Assembly (NCBI GenBank): GCA_027575765.1
Contig: JANBPT010000340.1
Location: 1-43,136, forward strand
Source: Tieghemiomyces parasiticus
Lineage: Eukaryota; Kickxellomycota; Dimargaritomycetes; Dimargaritales; Dimargaritaceae
DNA: 43,136 nt
Reading direction: 5' to 3'
Shown here: piece by piece, positions 1 through 10,827 of the stretch
Numbering within the stretch: position 1 is the stretch's first letter
How the letters are laid out: each line of letters begins with the position of its first letter
Notes under the pieces: generated by a model
The model's database searches: none
What the model saw: only the letters and a program-made list of their open reading frames with translations
What the model was told of the DNA's origin: nothing
Translations under genes and position numbers: made by a program

Positions 1-168
1 GAGAAGTACAAGGATTTCGGCGCTAACCTCGAGTTCATCACCAACCGCTCATCCGAAGGCGCCCAGTTCGTTAAGGGGTTCGGAGGCATGGGCGGCTTAC
101 TCCGCTACAAGGTGGACTTTTCGCAGCTCGTGTACGACGAGGACGACGAGGACTTTTGGGAGGATTAA
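1..168 (+). CDS. SUP45: eRF1, translation termination factor, C-terminal end (partial)
   Basis: The window opens in frame 1 inside a gene and reads 55 codons to a TAA at 166-168. The peptide begins [17 protein letters not shown], continues through [19 protein letters not shown] and ends in an acidic tail, [10 protein letters not shown]. The order [25 protein letters not shown] is the signature of the C-terminal domain of eukaryotic release factor 1, the part that binds eRF3; the acidic tail is also usual. eRF1 recognises all three stop codons in the ribosomal A site and triggers peptide release in the cytosol. The GGQ catalytic domain lies upstream of the window, so start, length and introns cannot be judged. 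A possible polyadenylation signal (ATTAAAATAA) follows about 80 bp after the stop. Confidence 0.93.
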   Translation, partial: EKYKDFGANLEFITNRSSEGAQFVKGFGGMGGLLRYKVDFSQLVYDEDDEDFWED

Positions 169-1213
169 GTCCATCCTCCCCCGTGGCTTGTACGATTTCT
201 TTATATTTCCGTTCGCTACCTTCACGTCGCACTTTACGCCTGTATTTGATTAAAATAATGCAGACACCGCATATGGCCGATAATGGGCTCGCTTAGAGTA
301 GTCCTAGGCAGCCAGACCATGGAATGGAGTGAGGACCGATCCAATCAGGACGGCGTAGGCGACTTTGAAGAACAGGGTCCTGAGAGGAGACATGATATCG
401 CTGGCCGTAGTCTTATTTAATATATATATGGATGGGATAGTGGCTTTAGAATACGAGTCTAGCCTGGCTGTCCCGAGGTACAGACTATACTAGCGTGGGC
501 TGAAGCGGGTGTGGCGCGGGGCTCCGAGGCGTGGGGGGGCGAGTCCAATCGGGGAGATGGGAGAAAATACCCCTAGTGCTCGACGTATGCACTGGCGGAT
601 GGTGATTGGGTAGTATTGTCGAAGAGGCTCTGTCTGGCTCGCTCCCCTAAGCAGCAGGTCCAGAGCGGGGGCGGAGATTAGCGGGGTTAGCTAGGCCCTC
701 ACCTCCACCGTATACCCCGCAATTATTGAGCCACCCAACGGCCGACACCTCATACGACCAGGCCTGGCGCGCCTTTGCGACTGGGTCCTTTTCGAACAGT
801 CTCCCTGTTTACCCACAAGAGCCGCGGCACTAATCCCACCACCAATACGCGACCCCCACACACACGTTGACGAGAGGCCCTCCTCCCCCCCGCCCGACGG
901 CGTATGCGAGAGAAGACGCGGTAGCCCCTCCGCCCGCTCATCTGCGCCCATCTGTCCTCATCTACCCACAAAGGTCGTCCTGAGGGCTCCGACAGCGTCC
1001 CCTCCTTGCTCTTCAGCGCCCCGCTCGTTCTCCATCGTTTCGTTCCATTCATCCCGGCCGCCTTTATTTCGTTTACCCTACAACCTTTGGGCCGCTCTTT
1101 CCCTTCACCGTTTCCTAAAAGCAACACCTTTTTAGACAGCTTCCCCTCCCCCCCTCAAAAAACCATCCACGCCTCACCCTAGGACCGCCCCGCCGACTTG
1201 CCTCTCCGACAGG
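169..1213. other. Intergenic: eRF1 3' flank and SEC61 promoter/5'UTR
   Basis: No gene is supported here. The first 300 bp are the eRF1 3' flank, with an AT-rich stretch near 415-432. From about 1000 to 1213 the plus strand is strongly C/T-rich, including a C run just before 1160, as expected of a fungal promoter and leader ahead of a highly expressed gene. The bases just before the SEC61 ATG (CTCCGACAG) would make an acceptable 3' splice site, so an intron within the 5'UTR is possible but unproven. Confidence 0.6.
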
Positions 1214-2641
1214 ATGGGTATCCGTTTCCTCCACCTGATCCGGCCCTTTATGGCCGTGATCCCCGAGATTGCCTCCCCGGACCGTAAGGTTCCCTTCCGC
1301 CAGCAGATGCTGTGGACGGCCATCACGCTGTTCATCTTCTTGGTGTGCTCGCAGGTCCCGTTGTACGGTATCGTGTCGACCGACTCGTCCGATCCGCTGT
1401 ACTGGATGCGTGTCATCCTGGCCTCCAACCGCGGTACCCTGATGGAGTTGGGTATCACCCCTATCATCACGTCCGGTATGATTATGCAGCTGCTAGCTGG
1501 TGCCAACATTATAGAGGTGGACCAGAGTGTGCGGGAGGACCGCGCCCTGTTTAGCGGCGCCCAAAAACTGTTTGCTATGCTTATCACCTTTGGCCAGGGC
1601 ACCGTGTCGGTCATGACCGGCCTGTACGGCGACCCGAAGCAGCTAGGCGCCGGTATCTGCCTTCTGCTTATCATCCAGCTCTTCGTCGCCGGTATGATCG
1701 TCATCCTCCTCGACGAGCTCCTGCAGAAGGGATACGGCCTGGGCTCCGGTATCAACTTATTCATTGCCACCAATATTTGCGAGACCATCATCTGGCAGGC
1801 CCTGAGCCCCACCACCATCAACACCGGCCGCGGTCCCGAGTTTGAAGGTGCCCTCATTTCCCTGTTCCACCTGCTGTTTGTGCGCCGCGATAAGGGCCGT
1901 GCCCTCAAGGAGGCCTTCTACCGCGCCAACTTGCCCAACATCACCAACCTCATGGCCACCGTACTTGTGTTTGCCGTCGTGATTTATCTGCAGGGTTTCC
2001 GTATCGAGATCCCCGTCAAGTCCAGTCGCTTCCGTGGCCACCGCGCGATGTACCCGATCAAGTTGTTCTACACCTCCAACATGCCCATCATGCTGCAGTC
2101 GGCGCTGACCTCGAACGTGTTCTTCATCTCGCAGATGCTGTACACCCGCTTCCCAGACAACCTCCTGGTGCGCCTGTTTGGTGTGTGGGAGCCCCATGAG
2201 GGTTCGAGCCAGTTCTTTGCCACCAGCGGTATCGCGTACTACATGACCCCGCCGCACAGCTTCTTTGATGCGCTCAAGGACCCGTTTCACTTTGTGCTGT
2301 ACGTGGCCTTCATGCTCACCGTGTGCGCCGTGTTCTCACGCACCTGGATCGAGGTGTCAGGATCATCCCCGCGTGATGTGGCGCGCGAGCTCCGGTCTCA
2401 CCAGACCGTCATTGCTGGCCACCGTGATACCTCCATGTACAAGGAGCTCAAGCGCATCATCCCCACCGCTGCCACTGTTGGTGGTCTGGTCATTGGCGCC
2501 CTATCCGTCTCCGCTGATATGATGGGCGCCATCGGGTCTGGTACTGGTATCCTACTCGCCGTCACCATCATCTACCAGTACTTTGAAATGTTTGCCAAGG
2601 AGCAGCAGGAATCCGGTGGTGTGGATGCCATGATGATGTAG
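1214..2641 (+). CDS. SEC61: Sec61 alpha, ER protein-translocation channel
   Basis: A single uninterrupted frame of 475 codons, almost exactly the length of animal and fungal Sec61 alpha. The N-terminus [19 protein letters not shown] and the DRKVPFRQQ stretch before TM1 are family hallmarks. TM1 lies at about 31-52. The plug region follows, then [19 protein letters not shown] (76-94), the cytosolic loop [19 protein letters not shown] (171-189), the ribosome-contact loop around R264-R277, and [19 protein letters not shown] (280-298). The C-terminal helices end near 459, followed by a short cytosolic tail. With the beta and gamma subunits it forms the channel through which nascent secretory and membrane proteins enter or cross the ER membrane. 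The start fits because the conserved N-terminus begins exactly there. No truncation or missing region is seen. The C-terminus ends in three methionines. Confidence 0.97.
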   Translation: MGIRFLHLIRPFMAVIPEIASPDRKVPFRQQMLWTAITLFIFLVCSQVPLYGIVSTDSSDPLYWMRVILASNRGTLMELGITPIITSGMIMQLLAGANIIEVDQSVREDRALFSGAQKLFAMLITFGQGTVSVMTGLYGDPKQLGAGICLLLIIQLFVAGMIVILLDELLQKGYGLGSGINLFIATNICETIIWQALSPTTINTGRGPEFEGALISLFHLLFVRRDKGRALKEAFYRANLPNITNLMATVLVFAVVIYLQGFRIEIPVKSSRFRGHRAMYPIKLFYTSNMPIMLQSALTSNVFFISQMLYTRFPDNLLVRLFGVWEPHEGSSQFFATSGIAYYMTPPHSFFDALKDPFHFVLYVAFMLTVCAVFSRTWIEVSGSSPRDVARELRSHQTVIAGHRDTSMYKELKRIIPTAATVGGLVIGALSVSADMMGAIGSGTGILLAVTIIYQYFEMFAKEQQESGGVDAMMM

Positions 2642-4469
2642 AGCCCTGAGGTGTTGCCGCGTGTCTCTTCCTCCTTCTCCTCCTCCCTCACCTTCGGATG
2701 TGGTGCACCTGGTAACGTCTCGTTTGACCAGTTGCAATGCGATTCCTTGTCCTATTCGGATGTTATCGGGGCTCCGCACCTACTCACCCGCAGGCCTATT
2801 GTTTCTTTAGTTTTTTTTGATTGATTCTCTTTCTCTCCCCTCGCTTTCCCAAAGTGGGCCTGATTTCTATAAATACCGCCTCGCTGTCCGCTAATGTTTT
2901 GGAGAGGGTAGTGGAGCGGGTCGAGCCGGCCGTGGCCGCTTTGGCCTGTTGGGTACTTTCAAAGCTTATTGCTGAGGCTATGCACTAGCTGACCGATCGT
3001 GCTTTGGGTGACATCGAGTCGACACGGTACTATACAGTTTAATTGGCCCAACCTTTGAATAATGTCTACTGTATTTCGCAGAGGTGTTCGCATAGTAGTA
3101 GATTTATTTTTTTAGCACCTGCTGAGATGGGAATTGTGCGTTACCCACTCGCCAACTGTACGTCTTGTGTGACGCATTGTTTGCACGGGCTGTGGCCAGC
3201 GAGTATGCGTCGTCACATTTTGCGCCAGAACGGGTGGATCCTGTGTTGTGTCTGTTGATGTTGCTGAAGCCAAGTCCTCGAGCTGCACCGACAGTGTCAA
3301 GGTAGATGCTACTTGGCATACCAGCCTAGGTCAATGCCATTGGTGGCTGGGCTGAAAACTGATCGGGAATATCATTCACCACCATTGATGATTATTATGG
3401 TCGGAATCATCGCCAACTAATGATTGCAGCCTTAACAGCGACCTCTCACCTGGATTCGGAACGATAACGATAAGCCGAGTCCATCGAAGTCGCCTGCACC
3501 GTTTGACGTATTATTCTACGATGAGTCCTTGTTAGGATAGCATGCTTCAGTGTCCTCTCGTCTCCTTCAGGCTGTGTTTTTCCCTGCTGATTTTCCTATG
3601 ATGTATTCATTACTACTGCCCATTCGCATCAATGGTGGGAAGTCAAGGCCGGAATGGATATATAGTATCTGTTCACCAGCCGCCTCAATAAACAAGAGAC
3701 TGCCCTATAACCCTTCACTCCTCTATCGCATTCTCAACTCCCCTGTATTACTACACCACCATCCTTTTGAGCCTCCGGGCCAATGGTGAGATTCCGGAGC
3801 AGTTCCGGTGTTAATAGTCCCAGGATGATTAGGATGGTGGTGGTCTGGCATCTGCCAGGACTGCTAAGTGCAAAGCCACTACTACTGCTGACCAAAAAGT
3901 CACGGGTGAAGTGCCAGCACAAAGGCTGTTCTCCGCCAGATCCATAAAGAACTTTCCAGTTCTGTTATCGCAGGGCTAAGCTATGACAAAAGCAAGCTAC
4001 TCGGGCCACTCTCCATATGATGTAATGGAGGGAGGTACCCTAAAGGTGAGTCGGTTGGATAGAAAGCCTCGTCTAAGAAATGGATGGAATTACTGCAGCC
4101 TGCTGTGAGCTAACGTACTAATAGAGGTACGACCTTTGGACATTCTGCTAGCATTTCTCCCTTTGCCATAGGTTCATCAACGCAAACGCACTCACAAACG
4201 GCTTGGCTCGTTAAACGCAAAAATTGCTTCCATCGAAACGCAAATTCACGGGACACACGCCGCAAAATACTACACACTAGTGGCGTGATGTCTATCACTA
4301 CATGGAACAAACTCGTTTGAAAATAATTATACCTTTCAAGTTCGCCCTTTTCCCTATGGAGTTGGATCCCGGGACCTTCTCCTTCCCAGGCAAATTCCAC
4401 CAGTATCTCTACCCAATACAATGGTGATCGTCGGAGTATTGCAAGCTCTAGAATGATGCAATTTTGAGC

Positions 4470-4515
<46 letters not shown>

Positions 4516-4588
4516 CCTTTACTAGAATATTTTATAATGGGAGAGCTATGATGAATAATGAGGCTGCATGGTCGAGCACCACGCTTAA
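2642..4588. other. Convergent intergenic region between SEC61 and DHCR24
   Basis: Both flanking genes end into this 1.9-kb stretch, so it should hold two 3'UTRs and terminators. Short T-rich tracts near 2808-2832 and a TATAAATA near 2868 fit the SEC61 3' end. Reading frames are short and unlike any protein I know, and I found no tRNA. The one clear structure is the (GA)n microsatellite at 4474-4513. Confidence 0.5.
4474..4513. repeat. (GA)n dinucleotide microsatellite, about 20 units
   Basis: A nearly pure GA run of about 40 bp lies roughly 75 bp beyond the DHCR24 stop codon; on the coding strand of that gene it reads as CT. It probably falls in the 3'UTR or just past the cleavage site. It also creates a low-complexity frame on both strands that should not be called a gene. 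Confidence 0.95.
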
Positions 4589-6337
4589 TCAACGCTGGTC
4601 CTGCGGCTTAACCTTATCCCAAAACTCGGGGAAAGCGCCCACGGCGTTGTACTTTTCGCGGCACTTGCGGTACAGGGTGTGGTCAAACATCTCCTCAAAC
4701 TCGGGACGGGTCTGCCAGGTATCGGCGTACATGAGCTGGAAGCCAGCGTTGTCGCGGGCAAACTTCTCCATGGCGCGGTTAGCGTAGGCGGCATCCCAGG
4801 GCTCGCCGCGGCGGACATTACCGGGGATACCGTAGACACCGAGGTCAAAGTACATCTCCCACGGGGGGTTGGTGCCTTCCTTGACGTGGCGCGGGTTGCG
4901 GATGAGACCCTCAGTACCGGGGCTCTTGTAGAAGAGCTTGACGGGGTAGAATAGGAGCGGGTAAAAGTCAAAGACCTCGTCAAAGAGGATGACCGACTCG
5001 CGGATGGTGCTGATGGGGACGATGATGTCCTGGTAGACAGCGGATTCGGCCACCTTACGGCGCACCTCGGGGGTATGGGTGAACAGCTTAAGGAAGGCAA
5101 TCTTGGGGGCGCCCAGCCAGCCCAGGAGGTAGCGGTAGAGCGGGTGGTTTCCGAACGGGATGAGTTCCTCGAGCTTCCAAAAGATGGAGCGGGTGTGGCG
5201 GTGGAAGTACTGGCGGAGCGGGATGTACTCGTCGGCTTGGCCCGTGGTGAGGAACTTCTCGACGTGCTTGTAGAACCAGGGAGCGTACCAGCGGTTGACA
5301 TGGTTGATCTTGGCGCGCTGCTCGGCGGTGGTTACGTCGGCAAACTCGCCCAACATGATGACGCTGGTCTCCTTGCTGTACACAGTGACCTCGAGGAACG
5401 GCGGCGGGTTGTCAGATTCACAGTACTTGGTGACCTTGTCGGCCATCTCATCCAGGGTGTGGCAGGGCTCGTAGGTCAGGTGCATGTAAGGCTTGCACGG
5501 GATGATCTTGAGCTCGGCCGAGACGAGGAACCCGAGGGTGCCGTGGCTCATGGGCAGGGCGTGGAACAGGTCCGAGTTCTCGGTGCGGCTGCAGGTGACG
5601 AGAGACCCGTCGCCGAGGACGACCTCGAAGCGCTCAACGGTCTCAAACATAAGCCCGTAGATGTGGGAGTTGACCTCCAGACCAACGCCCATGAGGAGAC
5701 CGCCGACCGTCAGGTCCTCCATCTCGACCATGATGGCCAGCGACCAGCCCATGGGGACGAGGTGGGCGGTGATCTGGCCCATATCGACAAGGGGCTCGAC
5801 CTTGACGACCTGGCGTTCGGTATCGACCTCGATGATATCGTGGAGATTGACCGAGATACGGGAGCAGTCTTCCTTGAAAGTCGCGCTACGGGTGGACATG
5901 GTGAGCCAGCCAGGGCGGGCGGTGCACATAGGGCTCTTGCGACCCTGCTCGTTCCAACGCTTAACTTGGGCCTGCACCTCACGGACGCGCTGGTCGTGGA
6001 GCTTGGGGGCGGCAAGGAAGCTGCGGACGTACCAGTTACGAATGGAAAAGAACATGTCAAAGATGTAGCTGGCCGGCAGGGCGAAAAAGAGGATCACCAC
6101 CCAGGTGTTGCGCTCTACGAAGCGGGCCAGTAGCCCGGCAAAGGGAGTACGGACGAACACCCAGACGAAAGGACGCCATACGAAAAAGTTGAAGGTGCCC
6201 AGCACAAGGTTCACCACCGAACGCAGTGGGAGGCAGAGGAACCACACCAGGGTCAGCATTTGGACGAGCACATTGTGGATCTTTTGGTTGCCCGTGGTCT
6301 GGTGCCGCGGTAGCAGCGGAGTGGCTTCGGAGGCCAT
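4589..6337 (-). CDS. DHCR24: Delta(24)-sterol reductase (DHCR24/DIMINUTO family)
   Basis: An intronless 582-residue protein. DHCR24 enzymes use FAD and NADPH to reduce the C24 double bond of the sterol side chain (desmosterol to cholesterol in animals; 24-methylene side chains via isomerisation in plants) at the ER membrane. The N-terminal 110 residues carry two or three hydrophobic segments (about 25-50, 51-72 and 78-98) that would anchor it. The FAD-binding PCMH domain spans roughly 135-280: PMCTARPGWLTMS (136-148), DLTVGGLLMGVGLEVNSHIYG (208-228 region), SHGTLGFLVSAELKIIP (264-280). The C-terminal half matches the family closely: EYIPLRQYFHRHTRSIFWK (370-388), IPFGNHPLYRYLLGW (393-407), FQLMYADTW (533-541). 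The ATG sits in a strong context (CCGCCATGG). It is longer than human DHCR24 (516) and nearer the plant enzyme (561), mostly through the N-terminus. Confidence 0.95.
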   Translation of the reverse strand: MASEATPLLPRHQTTGNQKIHNVLVQMLTLVWFLCLPLRSVVNLVLGTFNFFVWRPFVWVFVRTPFAGLLARFVERNTWVVILFFALPASYIFDMFFSIRNWYVRSFLAAPKLHDQRVREVQAQVKRWNEQGRKSPMCTARPGWLTMSTRSATFKEDCSRISVNLHDIIEVDTERQVVKVEPLVDMGQITAHLVPMGWSLAIMVEMEDLTVGGLLMGVGLEVNSHIYGLMFETVERFEVVLGDGSLVTCSRTENSDLFHALPMSHGTLGFLVSAELKIIPCKPYMHLTYEPCHTLDEMADKVTKYCESDNPPPFLEVTVYSKETSVIMLGEFADVTTAEQRAKINHVNRWYAPWFYKHVEKFLTTGQADEYIPLRQYFHRHTRSIFWKLEELIPFGNHPLYRYLLGWLGAPKIAFLKLFTHTPEVRRKVAESAVYQDIIVPISTIRESVILFDEVFDFYPLLFYPVKLFYKSPGTEGLIRNPRHVKEGTNPPWEMYFDLGVYGIPGNVRRGEPWDAAYANRAMEKFARDNAGFQLMYADTWQTRPEFEEMFDHTLYRKCREKYNAVGAFPEFWDKVKPQDQR

Positions 6338-8249
6338 GGCGGATCACGGGGTAGGCGGGCTGAAGAGGCTAGGACAGATGGAAGACCGCCGAAATAGAGA
6401 ATCTGCGCAACCCTAGACGTTATAGCCAAGGTTAAGTAGGTTGCTCAGGTATATAAGTAGCAAAGAACAGAGTCAAGCAGTGAACAGTACGACAACCACC
6501 GTGGGGGTGTATAACAGCGGCTGCGCTCGGGAGATTATAGCAGGGCGAGGCTTTTTTTCTACCCCTCTGGTGCAGCAGAGATAGGCGGCCGCTTTATACT
6601 TTTACCGGCCAACTAGCGCGGGATTCTCTCTGCGCCCTTGGGTGCGGCCAGGAGTGGGGGCGGCGTGAAAGGCGCAGAGGCTTTTCCATCTGCTAACGTG
6701 GGAGCAGGGCGGCGAATAAGAACAACCGCTTGGTAGAGAGATTCGTACCGGCAACCAGTGAGCATGTGAGAGCCTGGATGGTGCCGCGATGCTGGTGGGA
6801 ATTAAAAGTGTGTGTGTGGGCGATTCAGACGTATGTAGGTGTTCTATGGGTGCGGGGTAGGTGGGAGAAACAGAGAATCGGGGATAATGGGATGGCGAGA
6901 TTCCACAGCACACAGCTCCTGAAGGCTGGAATGTGCACTGTCGCGGCGGTTGCTAGGTCCTGTCGACTCAGCAAGGGAGCAGGGTGATCATGATACTCAC
7001 CCTATATCCAGGCACCAAGGTTGTTGGTATGGCAGTATATCCGGCCATTGGGGTGCCTTGCCATGCACCGCTTCTTTCGCTGCTTTACTATTCCGTTGGA
7101 CCGCCAACCCTGCCATTACTGACGAGCGGATTAAGCAGAACCGACCTGATCCCTGGATCCCAACTGACGGAAAGAGATGGGAGGAGAGAGCGAAGAGGCT
7201 GTAGAATGGTCATGGCTGGCCTAGACCTTTTTTTTTGACAACGACAGATAACGGAAAGGCCGAGGCTAGCGGATCCTTCCAATGAGGCAGAGATCCGACA
7301 GGAACGGCCGGGTGGTACGTAATCCAGTACCTGGCGGCGATCCATAAGCTACTGAGGCCCGCTCGTCCAGTCGCAAGGCCAGAAGGCAGGTCATCCCGAG
7401 AGTAGCCGGCCAGATCTGGCGCCTATTAGTCTGGGCCGGTGGCGCGCTCGGATGCCTCAGTGAGCTTGGAGGGCGGAATGGAAAAAGGAGATTGCTAGGG
7501 TTGATACGCCCGCTATACCTTACGGCACCACCAGAGACTGCTGCTAGCACCGTCGTGCAGTGTCACCCGATGGCTTGAGCGGCTGGTCGACGCTGGGAGG
7601 TTGACGTAGACCGTAGTCATCGCCATCGATCATCCTTTTGGCATGTCGACCCATTACAATCGGCCCACAGCAGTGCAACCTCTTCAAGCTTGCAGCCCAG
7701 AGCTTATATTAAAGGAAAGAATGGCGTAGCTGATTGCAGGGGTCAATGTGTGCCACAGGACCCACAGTGAACCTGGTCTTATGGACTGAACCCGCTAGCC
7801 TATGCACGCCTAATTATCATATGCCGATGGCAAGCTGCTGCGGTTATACAGTATTGTTCGCGATAATCTTACGCATTAGGTAGCATGCTACCTTCAGAAA
7901 CCACCCTACTAGTCTCCTCTCCTCAGATTCAAAATGGCCTGATGCGAGTCGAGGGTACGCTCGACTCCGAAGTTTGTTCACTTGGATAAGGTGCACCATG
8001 TAAGGGGGGGAGGTACATCCCTAGTCCTTTTTTAATAATTTCTCCTGCTGTCACTGGTAAACAAAGCGTTCAGCCATCCGCCCATAGGGATTGTCCACAC
8101 TACCAAGTCACTATTTACAGACGATTCGGCTTCGCTATGACTAAATCAGAGGCCTTGGGCCCCACATAGTCGCAGCACGGTCTTCAGCATCGCCTGCCAC
8201 TTCAAGCTTGTCATAATGGCAGAGGTTTAGAACAGTCGGCCCGATCTCA

Positions 8250-8261
8250 GAGATATATCTC
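8250..8261. repeat. Perfect 12-bp palindrome GAGATATATCTC
   Basis: The self-complementary core is flanked on both sides by weaker matching bases (CGAT on the left, TATCG on the right). It is alone in a stretch without genes; a regulatory role cannot be judged. Confidence 0.7.
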
Positions 8262-9539
8262 GGTATCGAGTACAGCTGAGCTCTGCTTTATGCAAGATGA
8301 CACATAGTACGTTGTGCCGACACGTTGGGTCTAAAAGAATCAGCATGTGTTCGGCCGAAGGTGTTAATGTAAAGTGGGGTGTCTATTTAGTCATGGCCAG
8401 ACTAGTTACAAATACTGGCCGCTAATGTATATATTGCCAATCTAACATATATATGCCTGAAAGGGCAAGGCGCCAAAAAAAAAAAGGTGCCACAATAGCT
8501 GAGCAGCCCCAGGGGACATTCAAAAAGGGAGTGCAAAGTAGGATTCGACTGGGCAGGTTTGGAGGCCAATCAGGCTGAATGGTGCTACGAAACATAATGT
8601 AGTTTATTACGCAGATGAGAGCTCGCAGAAACTGAGTGGGGTAAACAAATTGTATAAGCCCAGGCTTCGGTTCAGGAAATCACTTCGTGGAGGGGACTTG
8701 GGTCTAGGGGGGGGGGTCTGGAATCGCCCAAATCGAGCTCCAGGGATATTGGTCAACATGCCGTTTTCGCAACGGGGCGTTCCTGCAAGCAACTTTAGCA
8801 TGGCAATATGTAATGATGACAGTGGTATAGCGGTGATAAGGCGTTAACTAACCACCTACTTACCATGCCCTAGCGGCATAATGAGGTTGTAAAAGGGTAT
8901 GACACATCACCAGCAGGAGAGACATACTACATCAATTAAAGCAGCTGAATGCCCCAGTCGCGCACGGTTGCAGCTTTTATTAAGGGTCAGCTCTTGTTGA
9001 AGAGTACAGTGGCAGTGGGCACGTTGGACAGCGTGCGTAGATAATTGCGAAAGAAGCCGCTAACAGCGGGCCTTACGTCCTAAGCACGCCACTAAAGACC
9101 ATTTGCTGATGGATTTGCAGGCATCTTCAGGGGTGGCAGGGCCAGGCTGGAATGTGCTATTCCGCCGGTTTTGGATCTACGCGTTACTTTGCGATACTAG
9201 GTTGTGTGGTCATCTCTAACTTTACTAGCCAATAAATCCACGTGACTGTGTTTATCCAGGATATGTGGAAGGGGGGGGGGCTCTCGTTAATGAGGAGCTG
9301 TAGCCAGATAAAACACATGGAACACGGGACACGCTTGACATGTTGGAGCTATCCAAGTGGCGACCACTAACCCGTCGGACATGAGGGAAATGGAATACTG
9401 AGTTGTGCACCCTGGTTGACAGCTGCCGAAGCCTGCGGCGTTACTGGATTCCCACTCGTGGACACGAGCAGTCTCTCTACGAGCACCTATATCCACAACA
9501 TTGCATTGTGGTTTTAGCTTGTGCCTTCGAAACTGCCCA

Positions 9540-9795
9540 CCCCATGCCTTTTTTGTGTAGGACACTCGCCACGACCCACCACGTTCCCTGCTTCCCTCCA
9601 CCACCACATTTCGCCCCAATCGCGACTCTATCCTCAACCATCGGTTTCCTGCCCGTTCACCGGACCCCTCTATTCTGTATCATATTCATCCACTCATCCG
9701 CCTGACGCTATACCCAGTCTCGGAGTCTGGTCCAGGTCCTACATTCCCTCCATTATCCCCCTCCTTTTCCCACACCTTCTCACCGCCTGCTCGCC
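9540..9795 (+). promoter_or_regulatory. C/T-rich leader and promoter tract of the ING gene
   Basis: The plus strand is dominated by C and T for about 250 bp up to the ATG, with few purine runs. The same pattern precedes SEC61 and the phosphatase gene here and is a known trait of fungal promoters and 5'UTRs. A CCAAT (about 9616) lies roughly 180 bp upstream of the start. Transcription start and any UTR intron are unknown. Confidence 0.5.
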
Positions 9796-10827
9796 ATGTA
9801 TCTAGAGGAGTATCTGGATACGCTGGAGTCGCTTCCCGCGGAGCTCCAGCGCAATTTCACCCTGATGCGGGAACTGGATGCCCTGTCGCAAGACCTGACG
9901 GTACGCATCGAGCACAAGACAAGCGATTTCCTGGCCCAGCTGCCTAGCCTGGACGAGGACACGCGCCACAAGGAGCTTCAAGATTTCTCGCAGTACTTCA
10001 ATGACTGCCTCAAGCACGGCGAGGAAAAAGTGGCGCTGGCTGTGCAGACTTACGATGTGGTCGACCGCCACATCCGCAAGCTTGACGAAGACCTGGTCAA
10101 GTTCGAAGAGGAACAGATGACCATGCCCAAACTGACCGCCACCATCCGCTCCGCCAACGGCCAGTCGTCCCTAGGAGGCCCTTATGATCTGGTGGCCAGC
10201 TCCGGCGTGATGGGCCTGGTGGAAGCTACCAATGACAGCCATGCCGGGTATGGGACCGACGACTCCGTGGTCACCGCGGGGGTGGACCGTAAGGTCGGTC
10301 GGTCGCAGGACCGGCGCCATGCGGCCGGTGACGGGACCCCAGTCAAGAAGCGCAAGGGTAACCGGGAGAGCTCTCCGACTTCCGGGCGGTCAACGGGTGG
10401 CGGGGGGACGTCCAGTCGGAGCAACGCACGCGTCGGCGGAGGCGGTGGCAGCGGTGCCTCACGGTCCGGTAGTAAGCGAGATAGCGGCCAGCCTCAGGGC
10501 CAGTCGTCCTCGGCCGCCCAGCAGCACCAACAGCAGCAGCAGCAGCAACAACAGCAGCAACAACAACAACAGCATCAACAGCAACAGCTCCAGTCCAGCC
10601 GGGAGCGATTGGCGCGTAAGGCGGCGCTCGAGAGCGATATGGCTATCGATCCGAACGAACCTACGTACTGCTATTGCAATCAGGTGTCCTTCGGTGACAT
10701 GGTCGCCTGTGACGACGATAACTGCGATATCGAGTGGTTCCACTACCAGTGCGTCGGGCTCACCGCCCAACCTAAGGGTACCTGGTACTGTACTGACTGT
10801 CTTAACCGGCGGAAACACAAGAGGTAG
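9796..10827 (+). CDS. ING-family PHD-finger chromatin reader (Yng2/ING4-5-like)
   Basis: One intronless frame of 343 residues. Residues 1-105 form the ING N-terminal helical domain, starting YLEEYLDTLESLPAELQRNF with the conserved QDLT and the helix QTYDVVDRHIRKLDEDLVKFE; this part docks into a histone acetyltransferase complex. A basic patch VKKRKGNR (183-190) is a likely nuclear signal. Residues 195-270 are low complexity (Gly/Ser, then poly-Q). The PHD finger is at 291-336 with C292, C294, C305, C310, H316, C319, C332 and C335 as the C4HC3 zinc ligands. Y291, M302 and W314 match positions that form the H3K4me3 pocket in ING proteins. By family knowledge it should be a NuA4- or HBO1-type subunit guiding histone acetylation to active promoters. 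The subfamily (Yng2-like versus Yng1/Pho23-like) is a judgement from the ING domain and PHD wording (EWFHYQCVGLT). Confidence 0.92.
   Translation: MYLEEYLDTLESLPAELQRNFTLMRELDALSQDLTVRIEHKTSDFLAQLPSLDEDTRHKELQDFSQYFNDCLKHGEEKVALAVQTYDVVDRHIRKLDEDLVKFEEEQMTMPKLTATIRSANGQSSLGGPYDLVASSGVMGLVEATNDSHAGYGTDDSVVTAGVDRKVGRSQDRRHAAGDGTPVKKRKGNRESSPTSGRSTGGGGTSSRSNARVGGGGGSGASRSGSKRDSGQPQGQSSSAAQQHQQQQQQQQQQQQQQQHQQQQLQSSRERLARKAALESDMAIDPNEPTYCYCNQVSFGDMVACDDDNCDIEWFHYQCVGLTAQPKGTWYCTDCLNRRKHKR
10519..10590 (+). repeat. CAG/CAA repeat encoding poly-glutamine in the ING protein
   Basis: The stretch alternates CAG and CAA codons with two histidine interruptions, giving more than 20 glutamines between residues 242 and 264. 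Mixed codons make the tract more stable than pure CAG. It forms a flexible linker between the ING domain and the PHD finger. Confidence 0.9.

Larger units (their letters stand above)
6338..9795. other. Divergent 3.5-kb intergenic region between DHCR24 and the ING gene
   Basis: DHCR24 is read leftward and the ING gene rightward, so both promoters must lie here. A TATATAAG-type sequence at 6451-6458 sits about 115 bp upstream of the DHCR24 ATG. From about 9540 to 9795 the plus strand is strongly C/T-rich up to the ING start codon. Two 10-base G runs (8707-8716, 9271-9280) and an A11 tract framed by GGCGCC and GGTGCC (about 8469-8491) stand out. I see no gene, tRNA or long repeat in the rest. 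Confidence 0.5.

Noticed and set aside
1174..1908. 244-codon minus-strand frame opposite SEC61
   Set aside because: It lies antisense to SEC61, whose frame is conserved throughout; the composition (Arg, Ser, Ile-rich) is that of a reverse-strand shadow.
4110..4592. 160-codon minus-strand frame with a run of Ser-Leu
   Set aside because: The run is the translated (CT)n microsatellite; the rest has no recognisable content and overlaps the DHCR24 3' end.
5075..6133. 352-codon plus-strand frame opposite DHCR24
   Set aside because: It is the antisense of a strongly conserved enzyme; the long frame results from GC-rich codon bias and its translation resembles no protein.
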